From MADRE2 sp964397015 (GTDB taxonomy: Bacteria > Desulfobacterota > Desulfobacteria > Desulfobacterales > Desulfobacteraceae): 40,773 nt of DNA. The position numbers and the translations under genes were made by a program. The notes under the pieces are model-generated. The model searched no databases and was not told where the DNA came from. It saw nothing but the letters and a program-made list of their open reading frames with translations. Where the stretch lies: assembly GCA_964397015.1 (NCBI GenBank), contig CAYNHL010000017.1, positions 1-40,773 of the forward strand. Reading direction: 5' to 3'. Shown here one piece after another: positions 10,101 through 17,677 of this stretch. Every line of letters starts with the position of its first letter. The stretch's first letter is position 1.

Positions 10101-10246
10101 TAGCTTGAATGGCCGCTTGTCAGTTTGAAGTTGAAATCGAGTTCTCCGGGGAGTGGATGGATATCTCCTTTTATCCCGTAAAGGCTGCTGGCCATTTGTG
10201 CGGCCTGCTTGGCAGTGATCTTTATTGATGAATATTGAGTTTTCAT
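7184..10246 (-). CDS. APH-type kinase / M23 peptidase-like / class III PLP phospho-lyase fusion
   Basis: One 1020-residue protein with three domains. Residues ~15-340 are an aminoglycoside-phosphotransferase-type kinase with catalytic loop HNDVNDNN (D205, N210) and IDYGD (D227) as the metal-binding motif. Residues ~420-545 are an M23/LytM fold retaining all usual zinc ligands: H446 and D450 in HLGID, and H535/H537 in HLHF. Residues ~590-1010 are a class III aminotransferase with SGSEANELALR, DEVQVGCGR and PLP lysine K854 in IGKPIGNGHP. The GKP-x-GNGHP form resembles the ethanolamine-phosphate and phosphohydroxylysine phospho-lyases (AGXT2L family), whose partner is an APH-type hydroxylysine kinase. 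A kinase-then-lyase path on an amino alcohol is therefore likely; substrate and peptidase role are unknown. The start has AAGGT 4 nt upstream. No neighbour shares the strand closely, so it is probably monocistronic. Confidence 0.88.
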   Translation of the reverse strand: MKTQYSSIKITAKQAAQMASSLYGIKGDIHPLPGELDFNFKLTSGHSSYILKISRPEMTESYLKFQQALLDHVAASGVPVISPAVIPGIDGDRINRITDANGDLRLVRLLSWIDGRLLSAVTPHRYSLLHSLGRQAGLLTKALQGFDHEMAHRQLSWDVAQADWTCEHNSLFPENRQEILAFFQQKFQKVQNDYQCLRKSVVHNDVNDNNVVVTGDLLNPEVKAIIDYGDAVHTQTVNDLAVAVAYAVMNKPDVLAAALPVVQGYHREFVLQAEELSLLHTLVAMRLVISVTHSAVNRLKEPDNRYLLISENAAWDVLEKWKTVDENLACYSFRNACGFSPHPREKDFSNWALTRRVRLQDLVSPKGNGKDNQPMVQKVDLGAGSTWLGHAAHYTDNDYFSFKLQQLQKQHENTILAGGYLEYRPCHSTGAFRKEGANGPEYRTAHLGIDFWVAPGTGVYTPFDGTVFSLQDNGSGGCPTIILAHRPDNGPLFYSMYRRLDTLSLQQIKENQPIEKGTLIGHVGPASENGGQVPHLHFQIMLDMAGNRHDFPETAFPAQLNVWKSICPDPNIFFKEPALDPVPVKTVSQVLDFRKNHLGKSLSLAYDTPLRIVRGEGAFLMDDTGRRYLDTVNNVAHAGHEHPRVVKAGQEQMAVLNTNTRYLHDNINRFAGKLLKTFPPDLSVVHFVNSGSEANELALRMTKAFTGQKDMIAVEIGYHGNTSGCIDVSSYKFDGRGGKGAPEHTHIVPLPDSFRGLYRGEKTGPKYAAHVKEQVEKIHALGRGVAGFICESIISCGGQIELPEGYLKTAYTEVRNAGGLCIADEVQVGCGRLGHAFWGFELHGVVPDIVTIGKPIGNGHPLAAVVCTRAVADAFANGMEYFNTFGGNPVSCAIGLEVLRVIEDEKLRENALEVGSYLKDELKKLQHAFPVIGDVRGQGLFLGFELVDENKRPLGEKAGYLANRMQELGILMSTDGGDQNVLKIKPPAVFSKDDADELLFRLETVLSEDFMKHVRGRPAS

Positions 10247-10283
10247 TGTACCTTGTTTTTATTGGTTTCAGGGTTGATTTTGC

Positions 10284-10312
10284 AATATGCCATAAACCGG
10301 TTTTCAGATCAA
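10284..10312 (-). promoter_or_regulatory. Candidate sigma-70 promoter for the kinase-peptidase-lyase gene
   Basis: On the minus strand TTGATC (10307-10312) and CATATT (10284-10289) are 17 bp apart, each matching the consensus at 4 of 6 positions. The spacer holds the perfect palindrome AAACCGGTTT (10294-10303), which could be an operator. This is pattern matching only. Confidence 0.35.
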
Positions 10313-10345
10313 ATCAAAACAGGTTTTTTCAATCCCTGATTTTAA

Positions 10346-10374
10346 TTGACAAACAGCAGGACCTGTCCTAATTG
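10346..10374 (+). promoter_or_regulatory. Candidate sigma-70 promoter for the adenosine-specific kinase gene
   Basis: A perfect TTGACA (10346-10351) is followed after 17 bp by TAATTG (10369-10374). The predicted transcription start near 10381 leaves about 28 nt before the ATG at 10409 but only about 4 nt before the upstream ATG at 10385, supporting the downstream start. Confidence 0.55.
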
Positions 10375-10408
10375 TTTAGGTTAAATGTCATGGAAAAGGA
10401 AAAACATC

Positions 10409-10891
10409 ATGGAACTTAAAGTAATATCAATTGAAAACCCGGATGAACTCAACCTGATTCTGGGACATTCACATTTTATCAAGACAGTTGAAGATATCCA
10501 TGAAGCCATTGTCTGCACGGTTCCCAACGCGCAGTTCGGTGTGGCTTTCTGCGAGGCATCCCAGGATTGCCTGGTCCGTTACAGCGGGACCAGCGAGGAC
10601 CTGGTTGAACTTGCCAGGAAAAATGCGTTTGCCCTGTCGGCCGGACATACTTTTATCATTTTTATGAAAGACATGTTTCCCATCAACATTCTCAATACCA
10701 TTCAGAATGTACCCGAGGTGGCCAGGATTCATTGCGCCACTGCAAATCCGCTGCAGGTGATAGTGGCCGAGACAGCTCAGGGCAGGGGTGTTCTCGGCGT
10801 GGTGGACGGTTTTTTGTCAAAAGGTATTGAAACCGGTGAAGACATTGAAAAACGGAAAGGCTTTTTGAGAATGATCGGCTATAAACTGTAG
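10409..10891 (+). CDS. Adenosine-specific kinase family protein
   Basis: A 160-residue protein matching the small archaeal/bacterial adenosine-specific kinase family (COG1839 type): MELKVISIENPDELNLILG at the start, then HFIKTVEDIHEA, FGVAFCEAS and the conserved C-terminal GVLGVVDG. Family members bind adenosine nucleotides; the physiological role is poorly defined. The ATG at 10409 is preferred over one eight codons upstream because family members begin MELK-V, a purine-rich GGAAAAGGAAAA lies just upstream, and the predicted promoter would leave almost no leader for the upstream start. It is a single gene, divergent from the fusion gene and convergent with the next one. Confidence 0.88.
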   Translation: MELKVISIENPDELNLILGHSHFIKTVEDIHEAIVCTVPNAQFGVAFCEASQDCLVRYSGTSEDLVELARKNAFALSAGHTFIIFMKDMFPINILNTIQNVPEVARIHCATANPLQVIVAETAQGRGVLGVVDGFLSKGIETGEDIEKRKGFLRMIGYKL

Positions 10892-10923
10892 CAGAAACTA
10901 AAAAGCTGCACTATAGGTCGAGA

Positions 10924-12636
10924 TCAAGGCTGTTTTTTGCCCGGTTTACCGGTTTTGAGTTTTTCCAGAAGCTGGGATGCGTATTCGATCTGGTCGTTGT
11001 TCAAAAGGTTGACGACAGCCCGGGGATCGGCCAGAATGTTGAAAAGGGCCAGGGCTGTATGCCTGTGACCTTTGACAAGGGGGTCCAGGTGGGTGGACGG
11101 GGCATTTTTGCTGATATCCACGACATAGGTTTTAAAAAAATCCTGGTAAAAAAAACGCTGGGGTTTGTAATGGGCTGAATAGGTGTTGAGAAGCTTTAAT
11201 ACTTTTTTGTTCTGCTGGGCGGGGGAATCGGCTGCCAGTGGAAGTTTCAGCAGGGCTGAATAAAAACTCGAGACCAGGGTTTGCCTGATGACATTCATGA
11301 ATTCCCTGTTTTTATCCCGGGTGATATCACATATATCTTCTTTCAGCGCCAGGACATCATCGACCAGGTCCACTTCAACGGTTTTTACAAGAGCCACGTA
11401 TTTTTGCTGTATGCTTTTTTTCTCTTTTTCCAGGAAACCATCGTCCAGACCCAGCCTGTTCGTGGCTTTTAGCACTTCAAACAGGCAGGAGGCAAGGCTT
11501 TGAACCCGGGGGAGGACGGGGTCAAACATGACCTTGTCAATCTGCCCTGACAGTTGAGAGAAGAATAGATCGAACAGGTTCAGATAGGCTTGCTGGTATC
11601 GGTCATGGTGCTGGAATCCCCGGCAGAATTTGGTCAGCGCTTCGTGGTCATACAGGTGATTCAGCCTGTACCGGGCACTGGCATAATTGAAAAGATAGTC
11701 GGGTGCGGGATGTTGAGTCCCTTTTTCCTCAAAACCCGTGAACAGCCTGGCCAGGTTGTTTTTTAGCAGTTCATCTTCCTCTCCCATGAATGTCGCAGGC
11801 GTGCTGCCAAGGGTCCTCATGAATATATTGGCATGTACAAGATAGTCATTGATCTGCCTGAGTACTTCCCGGATACCGGCCTTGATCTTTTCCATGGTCT
11901 TGAGATACTGCCTGAGGTTCGCTTCTTCTGCGATCAGCCGGTTCATTGTATAAATAATTCTGGCCAGCAGTTCGTTTTGTTTTTTGATCTCTTCTCTGGA
12001 CTGCTGAATGAACCTGGATATCACCGTCTTTTCAATCTCGGGGAGCTGTGCGCCAACCAGCCTGCACACAAGGACTGCTTCACTGATATCCGCCAGGCAT
12101 TTGCGCCATGAATCATTTTCCTTGAGTGTGATTACAAGTTTTTCCAGGGTGTCCTGCACCAGGGTTTTGTAATCCCTGCCGGTTCCGCTCAACTGGATAA
12201 GTTTTTTCAGATTCTTGTCCAGGAGCCCGGTATCGGTTGTACCGTCGCCGAGCTTGAGGTTGTTGAAATAGGTGATGATCAGGTTTTTGGCAAGATACCG
12301 GATGGTATGTTTGTTGTCGGCTTCCTGGATTGCGTTTTCTGGTATGCGGGTGTCGGATTTGAATGAAAACGGTTCCGCCGCTATGGTCAGTTTATCCAGT
12401 AAAAGATAGAGGTTGGAAAAAAAGATATGGGGGTCCGTGACCATGTCAGGATCGATTTTATCCAGGAAAAAATCAACAATCGCGCTTGTGGGAATAACGA
12501 TACTTTCACTGTCATCGAGCTTGAATGTTTCAAGCGGTTTGTGCTCTTTGCTTCCTTTTTTCATCAGTTCCGGAACCTTGGTATAAAACAGGCGGTCCCT
12601 GAACTGCAGGACAATATCCTCAGAGATCTTATTCAT
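10924..12636 (-). CDS. Conserved-looking alpha-helical protein of unknown function, linked to FapA
   Basis: Not recognised. The 570 residues are almost entirely predicted helix (many Leu/Lys/Glu/Asp heptad-like stretches), with no signal peptide, membrane segment, Cys cluster or nucleotide-binding motif. Segments such as IQQSREEIKKQNELLARIIYTMNRLI could form coiled coils. The start codon overlaps the upstream FapA-like gene by 8 bp, so the two are almost certainly co-translated and probably work together. It ends with a basic tail (KTGKPGKKQP). Normal codon use and an uninterrupted frame favour a real gene. A scaffold or response-associated helical protein is only a guess. Confidence 0.8.
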   Translation of the reverse strand: MNKISEDIVLQFRDRLFYTKVPELMKKGSKEHKPLETFKLDDSESIVIPTSAIVDFFLDKIDPDMVTDPHIFFSNLYLLLDKLTIAAEPFSFKSDTRIPENAIQEADNKHTIRYLAKNLIITYFNNLKLGDGTTDTGLLDKNLKKLIQLSGTGRDYKTLVQDTLEKLVITLKENDSWRKCLADISEAVLVCRLVGAQLPEIEKTVISRFIQQSREEIKKQNELLARIIYTMNRLIAEEANLRQYLKTMEKIKAGIREVLRQINDYLVHANIFMRTLGSTPATFMGEEDELLKNNLARLFTGFEEKGTQHPAPDYLFNYASARYRLNHLYDHEALTKFCRGFQHHDRYQQAYLNLFDLFFSQLSGQIDKVMFDPVLPRVQSLASCLFEVLKATNRLGLDDGFLEKEKKSIQQKYVALVKTVEVDLVDDVLALKEDICDITRDKNREFMNVIRQTLVSSFYSALLKLPLAADSPAQQNKKVLKLLNTYSAHYKPQRFFYQDFFKTYVVDISKNAPSTHLDPLVKGHRHTALALFNILADPRAVVNLLNNDQIEYASQLLEKLKTGKPGKKQP

Positions 12637-14686
12637 GGATAATAATCTCGTATGCAGTACGGTTTGTATCGCTGTCTGCCTTGTTGACTTCCCTGACCTT
12701 GATTCGTGACCGGGTCTCCTTTATTTCCTTGCTGGAATGGCGGCCCTGGAAAAAGGTTCCGGAAAAAACTGTTCCGGTGGCAACCGCAACGGGCCTGCCC
12801 TTGTTGATTTCCTCCCATGCCTCGTAATAGTCTTTTTCCAGGGCAAGATTGTCTAAACTGAGTTCGATGCCGGCAATCCGGGTTTTAAGGTCTTGACGGA
12901 TAATTTCATTTTTACCGATTTGATCAAAGCATTCATTCAGCGCCTTTTCCAACCGGGAAAATCTTGTTCTGTTCTGCAGCATCTGTCCTTTCAACTGCTG
13001 AATATCCCTGTTGTTTTCTGCATCCAGGCGAGCTTTTTTCATTGCATCGAACAATTTCTGCCCCTCATACCGTGTTTTTTCAATCTCGTTTGCCAGACGG
13101 TGGGAAGACTTCATCAAACGTTCGTTTTCAAGGAACAAAGATTCATTTTTATGGGTCAGGATATCTTTTTGATCAGCTAGGGTTTTTTCGGTATTGGTGA
13201 TTCGCTTGATTTCGTTTGCGACAAAAAGGTCCTGGCCTGTTTTGACGGTATTTGGATTGGTCTTTTCTGTGCCCAGGTTTTTAGCGAAAACACCCTGACC
13301 GGCGCTGATCTGAGAATTTATGATGTCTCCGGATTCAATCCGGCAGGCGCCGCCGATATTCACTTTGGAATCCACGATTTCCCTTTCAATATAAAAATTG
13401 CCCAGGCATTCAATCTGTGAGCTGTGGGCAAATTTAACCCGGACGTGACCTTTTGCATGAATGGTCGCCTTGTTGACCGCGCTTTTCACGGTCACGTTTC
13501 CGGTGGCATGGATCTGTCCTCCATCTATTTCTTCAAGCGTGATATCATGCCCGGTGACACGGAATCCGCTTTTCAGGCATCCCTTGATGTCAATATCTCC
13601 TTTGTAGGTGACATGACCGGTTTCATAATTAACGTCACCATTGACCGCAAAAGTGTGTGATACATTTATGTTGCCGGACCATTCAAGCTTGGGGTATCCT
13701 GAGATTTCAGCAAAGAGCTGCAGGCCGTCATCGGAAAGAAAAGCCCCGCTCTGGGTTTTTAGTGCTGTATCGCGAACAGGTTCTGCTTCGAGTAACTGTC
13801 CGAAAATATTGCAACCGTTTTTGGATGGTTCAGGGGGAAATTTTTCGGCAAGCAGTGTTCCCTTTTCTATCTTTGGAATTTCTCCCCTTTCCCTGAAATC
13901 GATATTCCCTTTTTCATCCATTCCTCCGGCTTTGAGATAATCGGTGTCAAAATAATATTCGATCCGGGCGTTTTTACCCTGGATCATCGGGGTGCCCCTT
14001 GCCACTTCAAAAGATTTTTCAAAAAAGTCTTGAGACCGGATGAATTCAATTATCAAGTCTTCTCTTACCAGGCCGTACTGGATGGATTTTTCAGACAGGG
14101 CGTCATATATATCATCAACCTCGAGGTTGGTGTCGAAATCGTCTGTTTTTCTCAGGCAGGCGATATATGCATTGTCATCTGTTTCAAGCACTTCAAGTAT
14201 TATTCCGCAAGGAAGGGTTTCAATGGATTGTCCCGGGCTGCCGCCTGCTTCGTCCCCGGCTGGTGATTCAGGTTCGCCAGGGGAAAAGGCCTGTGAAACT
14301 TTCTTTTTTTTCAGTTCCCTGTTGACGGCCAATACCTTTTCTTTTGTCAGGATACCGGACTCAAGCAGGGAGCGGCCTATGAATTCCGGTGCCTGGTTTG
14401 CAGCGGCCCTGTCTTTTTGCTCCTGCAGAAACGGGGAGAGTGCCGCGTCGTCAAGCAGTCCCATTTGCACGGCCGTGCTGCCGAATCTGATATTGGTCTG
14501 CAGTATTCTTATGTTGACAACAGACTGGGAAAGCTGGTTTATTTTCTCAGGGCTGAGAAGCTTGTTTTCTAGAAAATACTGCTTCATGGCTTTGTCATAA
14601 TTGGCAGAAGACCTGCAGGCAAGGACCGCTTTGTCGTAATCAGCCTGAGAAATCAAATTTTTTTGTAAGGCGAATTTTCCCAGCAT
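12629..14686 (-). CDS. FapA (DUF342) domain protein with PilB-N-like repeats and coiled coil
   Basis: A 685-residue, probably cytoplasmic protein. Residues 1-130 hold two short helical repeats of the pattern LG..L...L(I/L)....L..A (FALQKNLISQADYDKAV; FIGRSLLESGILTKEKVLAV), like N-terminal modules of type IV pilus/type II secretion ATPases. Residues ~155-490 are a FapA/DUF342 polymer-like beta-helix: VNGDVNYETGHVTYKGDI, then regularly spaced I-A-G-V turns (GNVTVKSAV, GHVRVKFAH, GGACRIESGD). Residues ~490-620 form a long coiled coil with ENERLMKSSHRLANEIEK. The last ~60 residues return to beta structure. FapA-type proteins are linked to membrane or polar organisation and signalling in Vibrio; function here is unproven. 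It overlaps the next gene by 8 bp. A weak -10 (TATACT, complement of 14714-14719) lies upstream. Confidence 0.85.
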   Translation of the reverse strand: MLGKFALQKNLISQADYDKAVLACRSSANYDKAMKQYFLENKLLSPEKINQLSQSVVNIRILQTNIRFGSTAVQMGLLDDAALSPFLQEQKDRAAANQAPEFIGRSLLESGILTKEKVLAVNRELKKKKVSQAFSPGEPESPAGDEAGGSPGQSIETLPCGIILEVLETDDNAYIACLRKTDDFDTNLEVDDIYDALSEKSIQYGLVREDLIIEFIRSQDFFEKSFEVARGTPMIQGKNARIEYYFDTDYLKAGGMDEKGNIDFRERGEIPKIEKGTLLAEKFPPEPSKNGCNIFGQLLEAEPVRDTALKTQSGAFLSDDGLQLFAEISGYPKLEWSGNINVSHTFAVNGDVNYETGHVTYKGDIDIKGCLKSGFRVTGHDITLEEIDGGQIHATGNVTVKSAVNKATIHAKGHVRVKFAHSSQIECLGNFYIEREIVDSKVNIGGACRIESGDIINSQISAGQGVFAKNLGTEKTNPNTVKTGQDLFVANEIKRITNTEKTLADQKDILTHKNESLFLENERLMKSSHRLANEIEKTRYEGQKLFDAMKKARLDAENNRDIQQLKGQMLQNRTRFSRLEKALNECFDQIGKNEIIRQDLKTRIAGIELSLDNLALEKDYYEAWEEINKGRPVAVATGTVFSGTFFQGRHSSKEIKETRSRIKVREVNKADSDTNRTAYEIIIHE

Positions 14687-14788
14687 ATGTCCAGATACTT
14701 TTGAGTTGCTGTCAGTATAACATAACGGGATTACGCTAAAAACTCTATCATATGGGCAGGGGGTGTGGCAATAGCAAAATGAGGGGCT

Positions 14789-15649
14789 TTACATGTTCAT
14801 GTAAAATCTTTTTTCAAGGTTCTTGACAGCCTGCCTTCTTTCGCGCGAAAGGAAAACTCTGTAAATCGGGTCGTCAGGCGGTACCTGTGTCTTCAGGAAT
14901 TTTGTTTCAAGGATGGATAAAACGTGAACCGAGACATCGCAGGACGGATATCCTTTGTCGTCAAGGGGAACAGGCCCGTCAAGGCGAATTTCAACGATAT
15001 TGTTGATATCCACCAGCCGGATTTTTCCGCCTGGTGTCAATATGAGGTTGCCGAATCCCGCCAGGTCCGGAATATAACCGGTCCGGCTGATCATCGATCG
15101 TATTTTTTTGACAAACAGCTCAATTTCTGCCCTTGCTTTTTCGATCCGGTCGGTTTGATCCGGCAGTTTGTCCGGCATGGTCCGGAACAGGCCGTGCAGG
15201 TAATCGTCTCCCTTAAGGCGCCAGGGATCGAGAATTTCCCCTTCGACATAATCCTGGAGACCGCATAGAAGGATCTGGCGCTGGCCGGTGCCGGTATAGT
15301 CCACGATCACCTCATTGGAAGCTGCTATCAGGCCCGGGCCCAGACAAGAGAGCAAAAGCGAGTATTTTTTGATTTCCTCCAGTGCCCGTGCCTTGGTTTC
15401 AAAACGGGTCCTCAGAATTCTGAACATTTTTCCCGGTCTTGCTCTTGGGAACATCCTGATACCGTCGATGATCTCTCCGGTGGATTCTTTTTCAACATCT
15501 TCTTTGTGCAGGACTTCAAAAATATGGGATCTGAGCCCGGTCCGGTAAAATTTGCGGAACACGAACGGCCCGGGATTTTTTATAAAATTAAGGCTGGCAA
15601 GTTCGTTTCCGGACAAAAACGCCCTGTCCCTGATGTCCTGATGTTCCAT
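14789..15649 (-). CDS. Putative kinase-fold protein of unknown substrate
   Basis: A 286-residue soluble protein, not assigned to a named family. The middle and C-terminal parts look like the C-lobe of a kinase-like fold: GYIPDLAGFGNLILT resembles a catalytic loop (Asp then Asn about five residues on) and GGKIRLVDINNI resembles the following beta-hairpin with the metal-binding Asp. LCGLQDYVEGEILDPWRL would be the hinge. The classic HRD and DFG motifs are absent, so catalysis is uncertain. It lies 102 bp upstream of the FapA-like gene on the same strand. An 18-bp near-palindrome TTTACATGTTCATGTAAA (14788-14805) covers its last codons and stop. Bacterial lipopolysaccharide-kinase-like or pseudokinase roles are possible. 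Confidence 0.72.
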   Translation of the reverse strand: MEHQDIRDRAFLSGNELASLNFIKNPGPFVFRKFYRTGLRSHIFEVLHKEDVEKESTGEIIDGIRMFPRARPGKMFRILRTRFETKARALEEIKKYSLLLSCLGPGLIAASNEVIVDYTGTGQRQILLCGLQDYVEGEILDPWRLKGDDYLHGLFRTMPDKLPDQTDRIEKARAEIELFVKKIRSMISRTGYIPDLAGFGNLILTPGGKIRLVDINNIVEIRLDGPVPLDDKGYPSCDVSVHVLSILETKFLKTQVPPDDPIYRVFLSRERRQAVKNLEKRFYMNM

Positions 15650-15803
15650 GGTTTGCTTGTCCAGTTTAAGACCCCTTTTAAGTCATGGCAATGTGCTGTC
15701 AAGCTTAATGGTCCGGATCGAAATATTCAAGGCAAATTTTTTACATGGCCCGGTTTTGCAGGCCTGATCGTTTGGGTTTGTGATTCTTGCGGCCAGATAA
15801 GCC

Positions 15804-15832
15804 TTGACAGATAAGGGGAATATTCTTAAAAG
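15804..15832 (+). promoter_or_regulatory. Candidate promoter for ahbB-like gene (leaderless arrangement)
   Basis: TTGACA (15804-15809), a 17-bp spacer and TAAAAG (15827-15832) form a plausible sigma-70 promoter. Counting from the -10 puts the transcription start at about 15839, next to the ATG at 15840. No Shine-Dalgarno sequence precedes that ATG, so the mRNA may be leaderless. Confidence 0.45.
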
Positions 15833-15839
15833 TAGCCCT

Positions 15840-16313
15840 ATGATGCTGACCGAAATTGAAAAAAAAGTCATTGCCTGTCTCCAGGGAGATCTCCCGGTTG
15901 TCCAGCGGCCTTTTCTCGAACTTTCAGAAAAACTGGGCATAACGGAAAACGAATTTATCGAAATAGTCGACAACCTGAACGAGCGTGGTATTATCCGGCG
16001 TTTCGGCGCGACCATAAAGCACCAGAAATCCGGTTTCAAGGCCAATGCAATGGTTGCCTGGAAAATACCCGAAGACCAGGTGCAGGCAGCAGGCGGAAAA
16101 ATGGCTTCTTTCCAGGAAGTTACCCACTGCTACCGGCGGAATCCTGCCCCGGGGTGGGAATACAACATGTATACCATGGTGCATGCGGCAACAGAAAAGG
16201 CATGCCACGGGACGGTCGCCAGGATATCTCAGGCAGTGGGCCATACTGACTATATACTGCTGTTCAGCAAAAAAGAGTTGAAAAAAACATCCATGAAATA
16301 CTTTGATGTATAA
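15840..16313 (+). CDS. ahbB: Siroheme decarboxylase subunit, AhbB-type (Lrp/AsnC family)
   Basis: A 157-residue protein with an N-terminal winged-helix Lrp/AsnC-like domain (EIEKKVIACLQ, LSEKLGITENEFIEIVDNLNERGIIRRFGA) and a C-terminal RAM-like domain. KHQKSGFKANAMVAWKIPE, THCYRRNPAPGW and YNMYTMVH are typical of siroheme decarboxylases. The heterodimer AhbA/AhbB converts siroheme to 12,18-didecarboxysiroheme in the alternative haem and haem d1 routes of sulfate reducers and archaea. HCYRRNP and YTMVH fit AhbB better than AhbA, but this is from memory. A TTG at 15804 would extend the frame, but it is part of the likely -35 box and family members begin MLTE-E-K, so 15840 (or 15843) is chosen. 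The stop overlaps the next ATG (TAATG). ahbA, ahbC and ahbD are not in the window. Confidence 0.78.
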   Translation: MMLTEIEKKVIACLQGDLPVVQRPFLELSEKLGITENEFIEIVDNLNERGIIRRFGATIKHQKSGFKANAMVAWKIPEDQVQAAGGKMASFQEVTHCYRRNPAPGWEYNMYTMVHAATEKACHGTVARISQAVGHTDYILLFSKKELKKTSMKYFDV

Positions 16314-17641
16314 TGTCCCCGGGGCCGCCGCATATACTTTGCGTGAATCCCTGGATACATGATTTTGCAGCTTATGATTTCTGGGCCCGGCCGATGGGCC
16401 TTTTGTACCTTGCCTCCATCCTGCGTCGAAATCATGTCCGAATCAGTTTTATAGACTGCCTGGACCGGTTTCATCCGGCCTTTTCACATCTGCCAAAAGT
16501 TCTCTGGGACGGGCGGGGCCCTTTTCATAAACAGCCGGTCGAACCGCCGCCCGGCCTCGATGATGTAAAAAAAAATTTTTCACGCTACGGGATCGAGCCC
16601 CAGTGGCTTAAAGACGACCTTGCCAGCCTGGACCCGCCTGACCTGGTGATGGTCACTTCCCAGATGACATACTGGGCCTCCGGGGTCAGGGAAACAATTG
16701 CCGTTATCAAGTCGGTCTGGCCGGATGCTCCGGTGGTGCTCGGAGGTGTTTATGCCACTTTGTGCCGCGAGCATGCCATGATGCATTCCCTTGCCGACGA
16801 GGTGATTTCCTTTGCCGGGGAACCCAGGCTTGCCCAGATAGTCAATAAATATACCGGTTTTGTACTCGATGAACCTGCTGATTTCTTTGACCTGGACAGC
16901 CTGCCTTATCCCGCCTTTGACCTGCAGCGGCAGGTGCCCTATGTTCCAATCCTGACATCGAGAGGGTGTCCTTTTTCCTGTGATTACTGCGCTTCATCCT
17001 TTCTCGAGCCGGTTTTGCGGCAGCGGTCTTTCTCAAATGTGTTTGCCGAAATTGAATACTGGCATACCCGGTTCGGTGTTAAAAATTTTCCTTTTTATGA
17101 TGACGCGCTGCTGGTGAACATGGAAAAATACGCCTTCCCGTTGCTTGAGACCTTGATAGAATCCGATGTGGATGCCTGGTTTCATACCCCCAATGCGCTG
17201 CATATAAGACAGATTACGCCAAAGGCTGCGGAGCTGATGTACCGGGCCGGCTTCAAGACCATCCGGCTGGGGCTTGAAACCACAGATTTTTCCGCTGACA
17301 GGCCCCATGACGTCAAGGTGAAGGCGGCCGAGTTCCATTCTGCGTTAACCAGCCTCAAGAAGGCGGGTTTTAAAAGATCCCAGATAGGAGCCTACCTTTT
17401 GTGTGGTCTCCCGGGTCAGGATCTTGACCAGGTGGCGGTCTCCGTCGAAACGGTAAAACAGGCCGGCATCCTGCCGGTCCTGGCATACTATACCCCCATT
17501 CCCCATACCAGAATGTGGAACGATGCGGTACAAAATTCCAGGTACAATATTGAAAAATATCCCGCCTGCACCAATAACACGGTTTTCCCCTGCCTGAAAT
17601 CCCACCGGGATATAAACCGCATTTCTCAATTGAAAAATTGA
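16313..17641 (+). CDS. B12-binding-domain radical SAM protein
   Basis: A 442-residue cytoplasmic protein. Residues ~7-180 resemble the cobalamin-binding Rossmann domain common to COG1032 radical SAM enzymes (ILCVNPWIHDFAAYDFWARPMGLLYLASILRR; VVLGGVYATL), though the expected His in GG-x-H is Tyr, so cobalamin may not bind in the usual way. The radical SAM core begins at ILTSRGCPFSCDYC, with the 4Fe-4S cysteines C219, C223 and C226. FPFYDDALL and IRLGLETTD are further SAM-barrel motifs. It shares TAATG with the ahbB-like gene, so the two are coupled, suggesting a tetrapyrrole or cofactor link; it is not recognisably AhbC or AhbD. The reaction is unknown. Confidence 0.85.
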   Translation: MSPGPPHILCVNPWIHDFAAYDFWARPMGLLYLASILRRNHVRISFIDCLDRFHPAFSHLPKVLWDGRGPFHKQPVEPPPGLDDVKKNFSRYGIEPQWLKDDLASLDPPDLVMVTSQMTYWASGVRETIAVIKSVWPDAPVVLGGVYATLCREHAMMHSLADEVISFAGEPRLAQIVNKYTGFVLDEPADFFDLDSLPYPAFDLQRQVPYVPILTSRGCPFSCDYCASSFLEPVLRQRSFSNVFAEIEYWHTRFGVKNFPFYDDALLVNMEKYAFPLLETLIESDVDAWFHTPNALHIRQITPKAAELMYRAGFKTIRLGLETTDFSADRPHDVKVKAAEFHSALTSLKKAGFKRSQIGAYLLCGLPGQDLDQVAVSVETVKQAGILPVLAYYTPIPHTRMWNDAVQNSRYNIEKYPACTNNTVFPCLKSHRDINRISQLKN

Positions 17642-17677
17642 TCTATCTGCGGTATAACCGGCACGAATTATTAGAAT

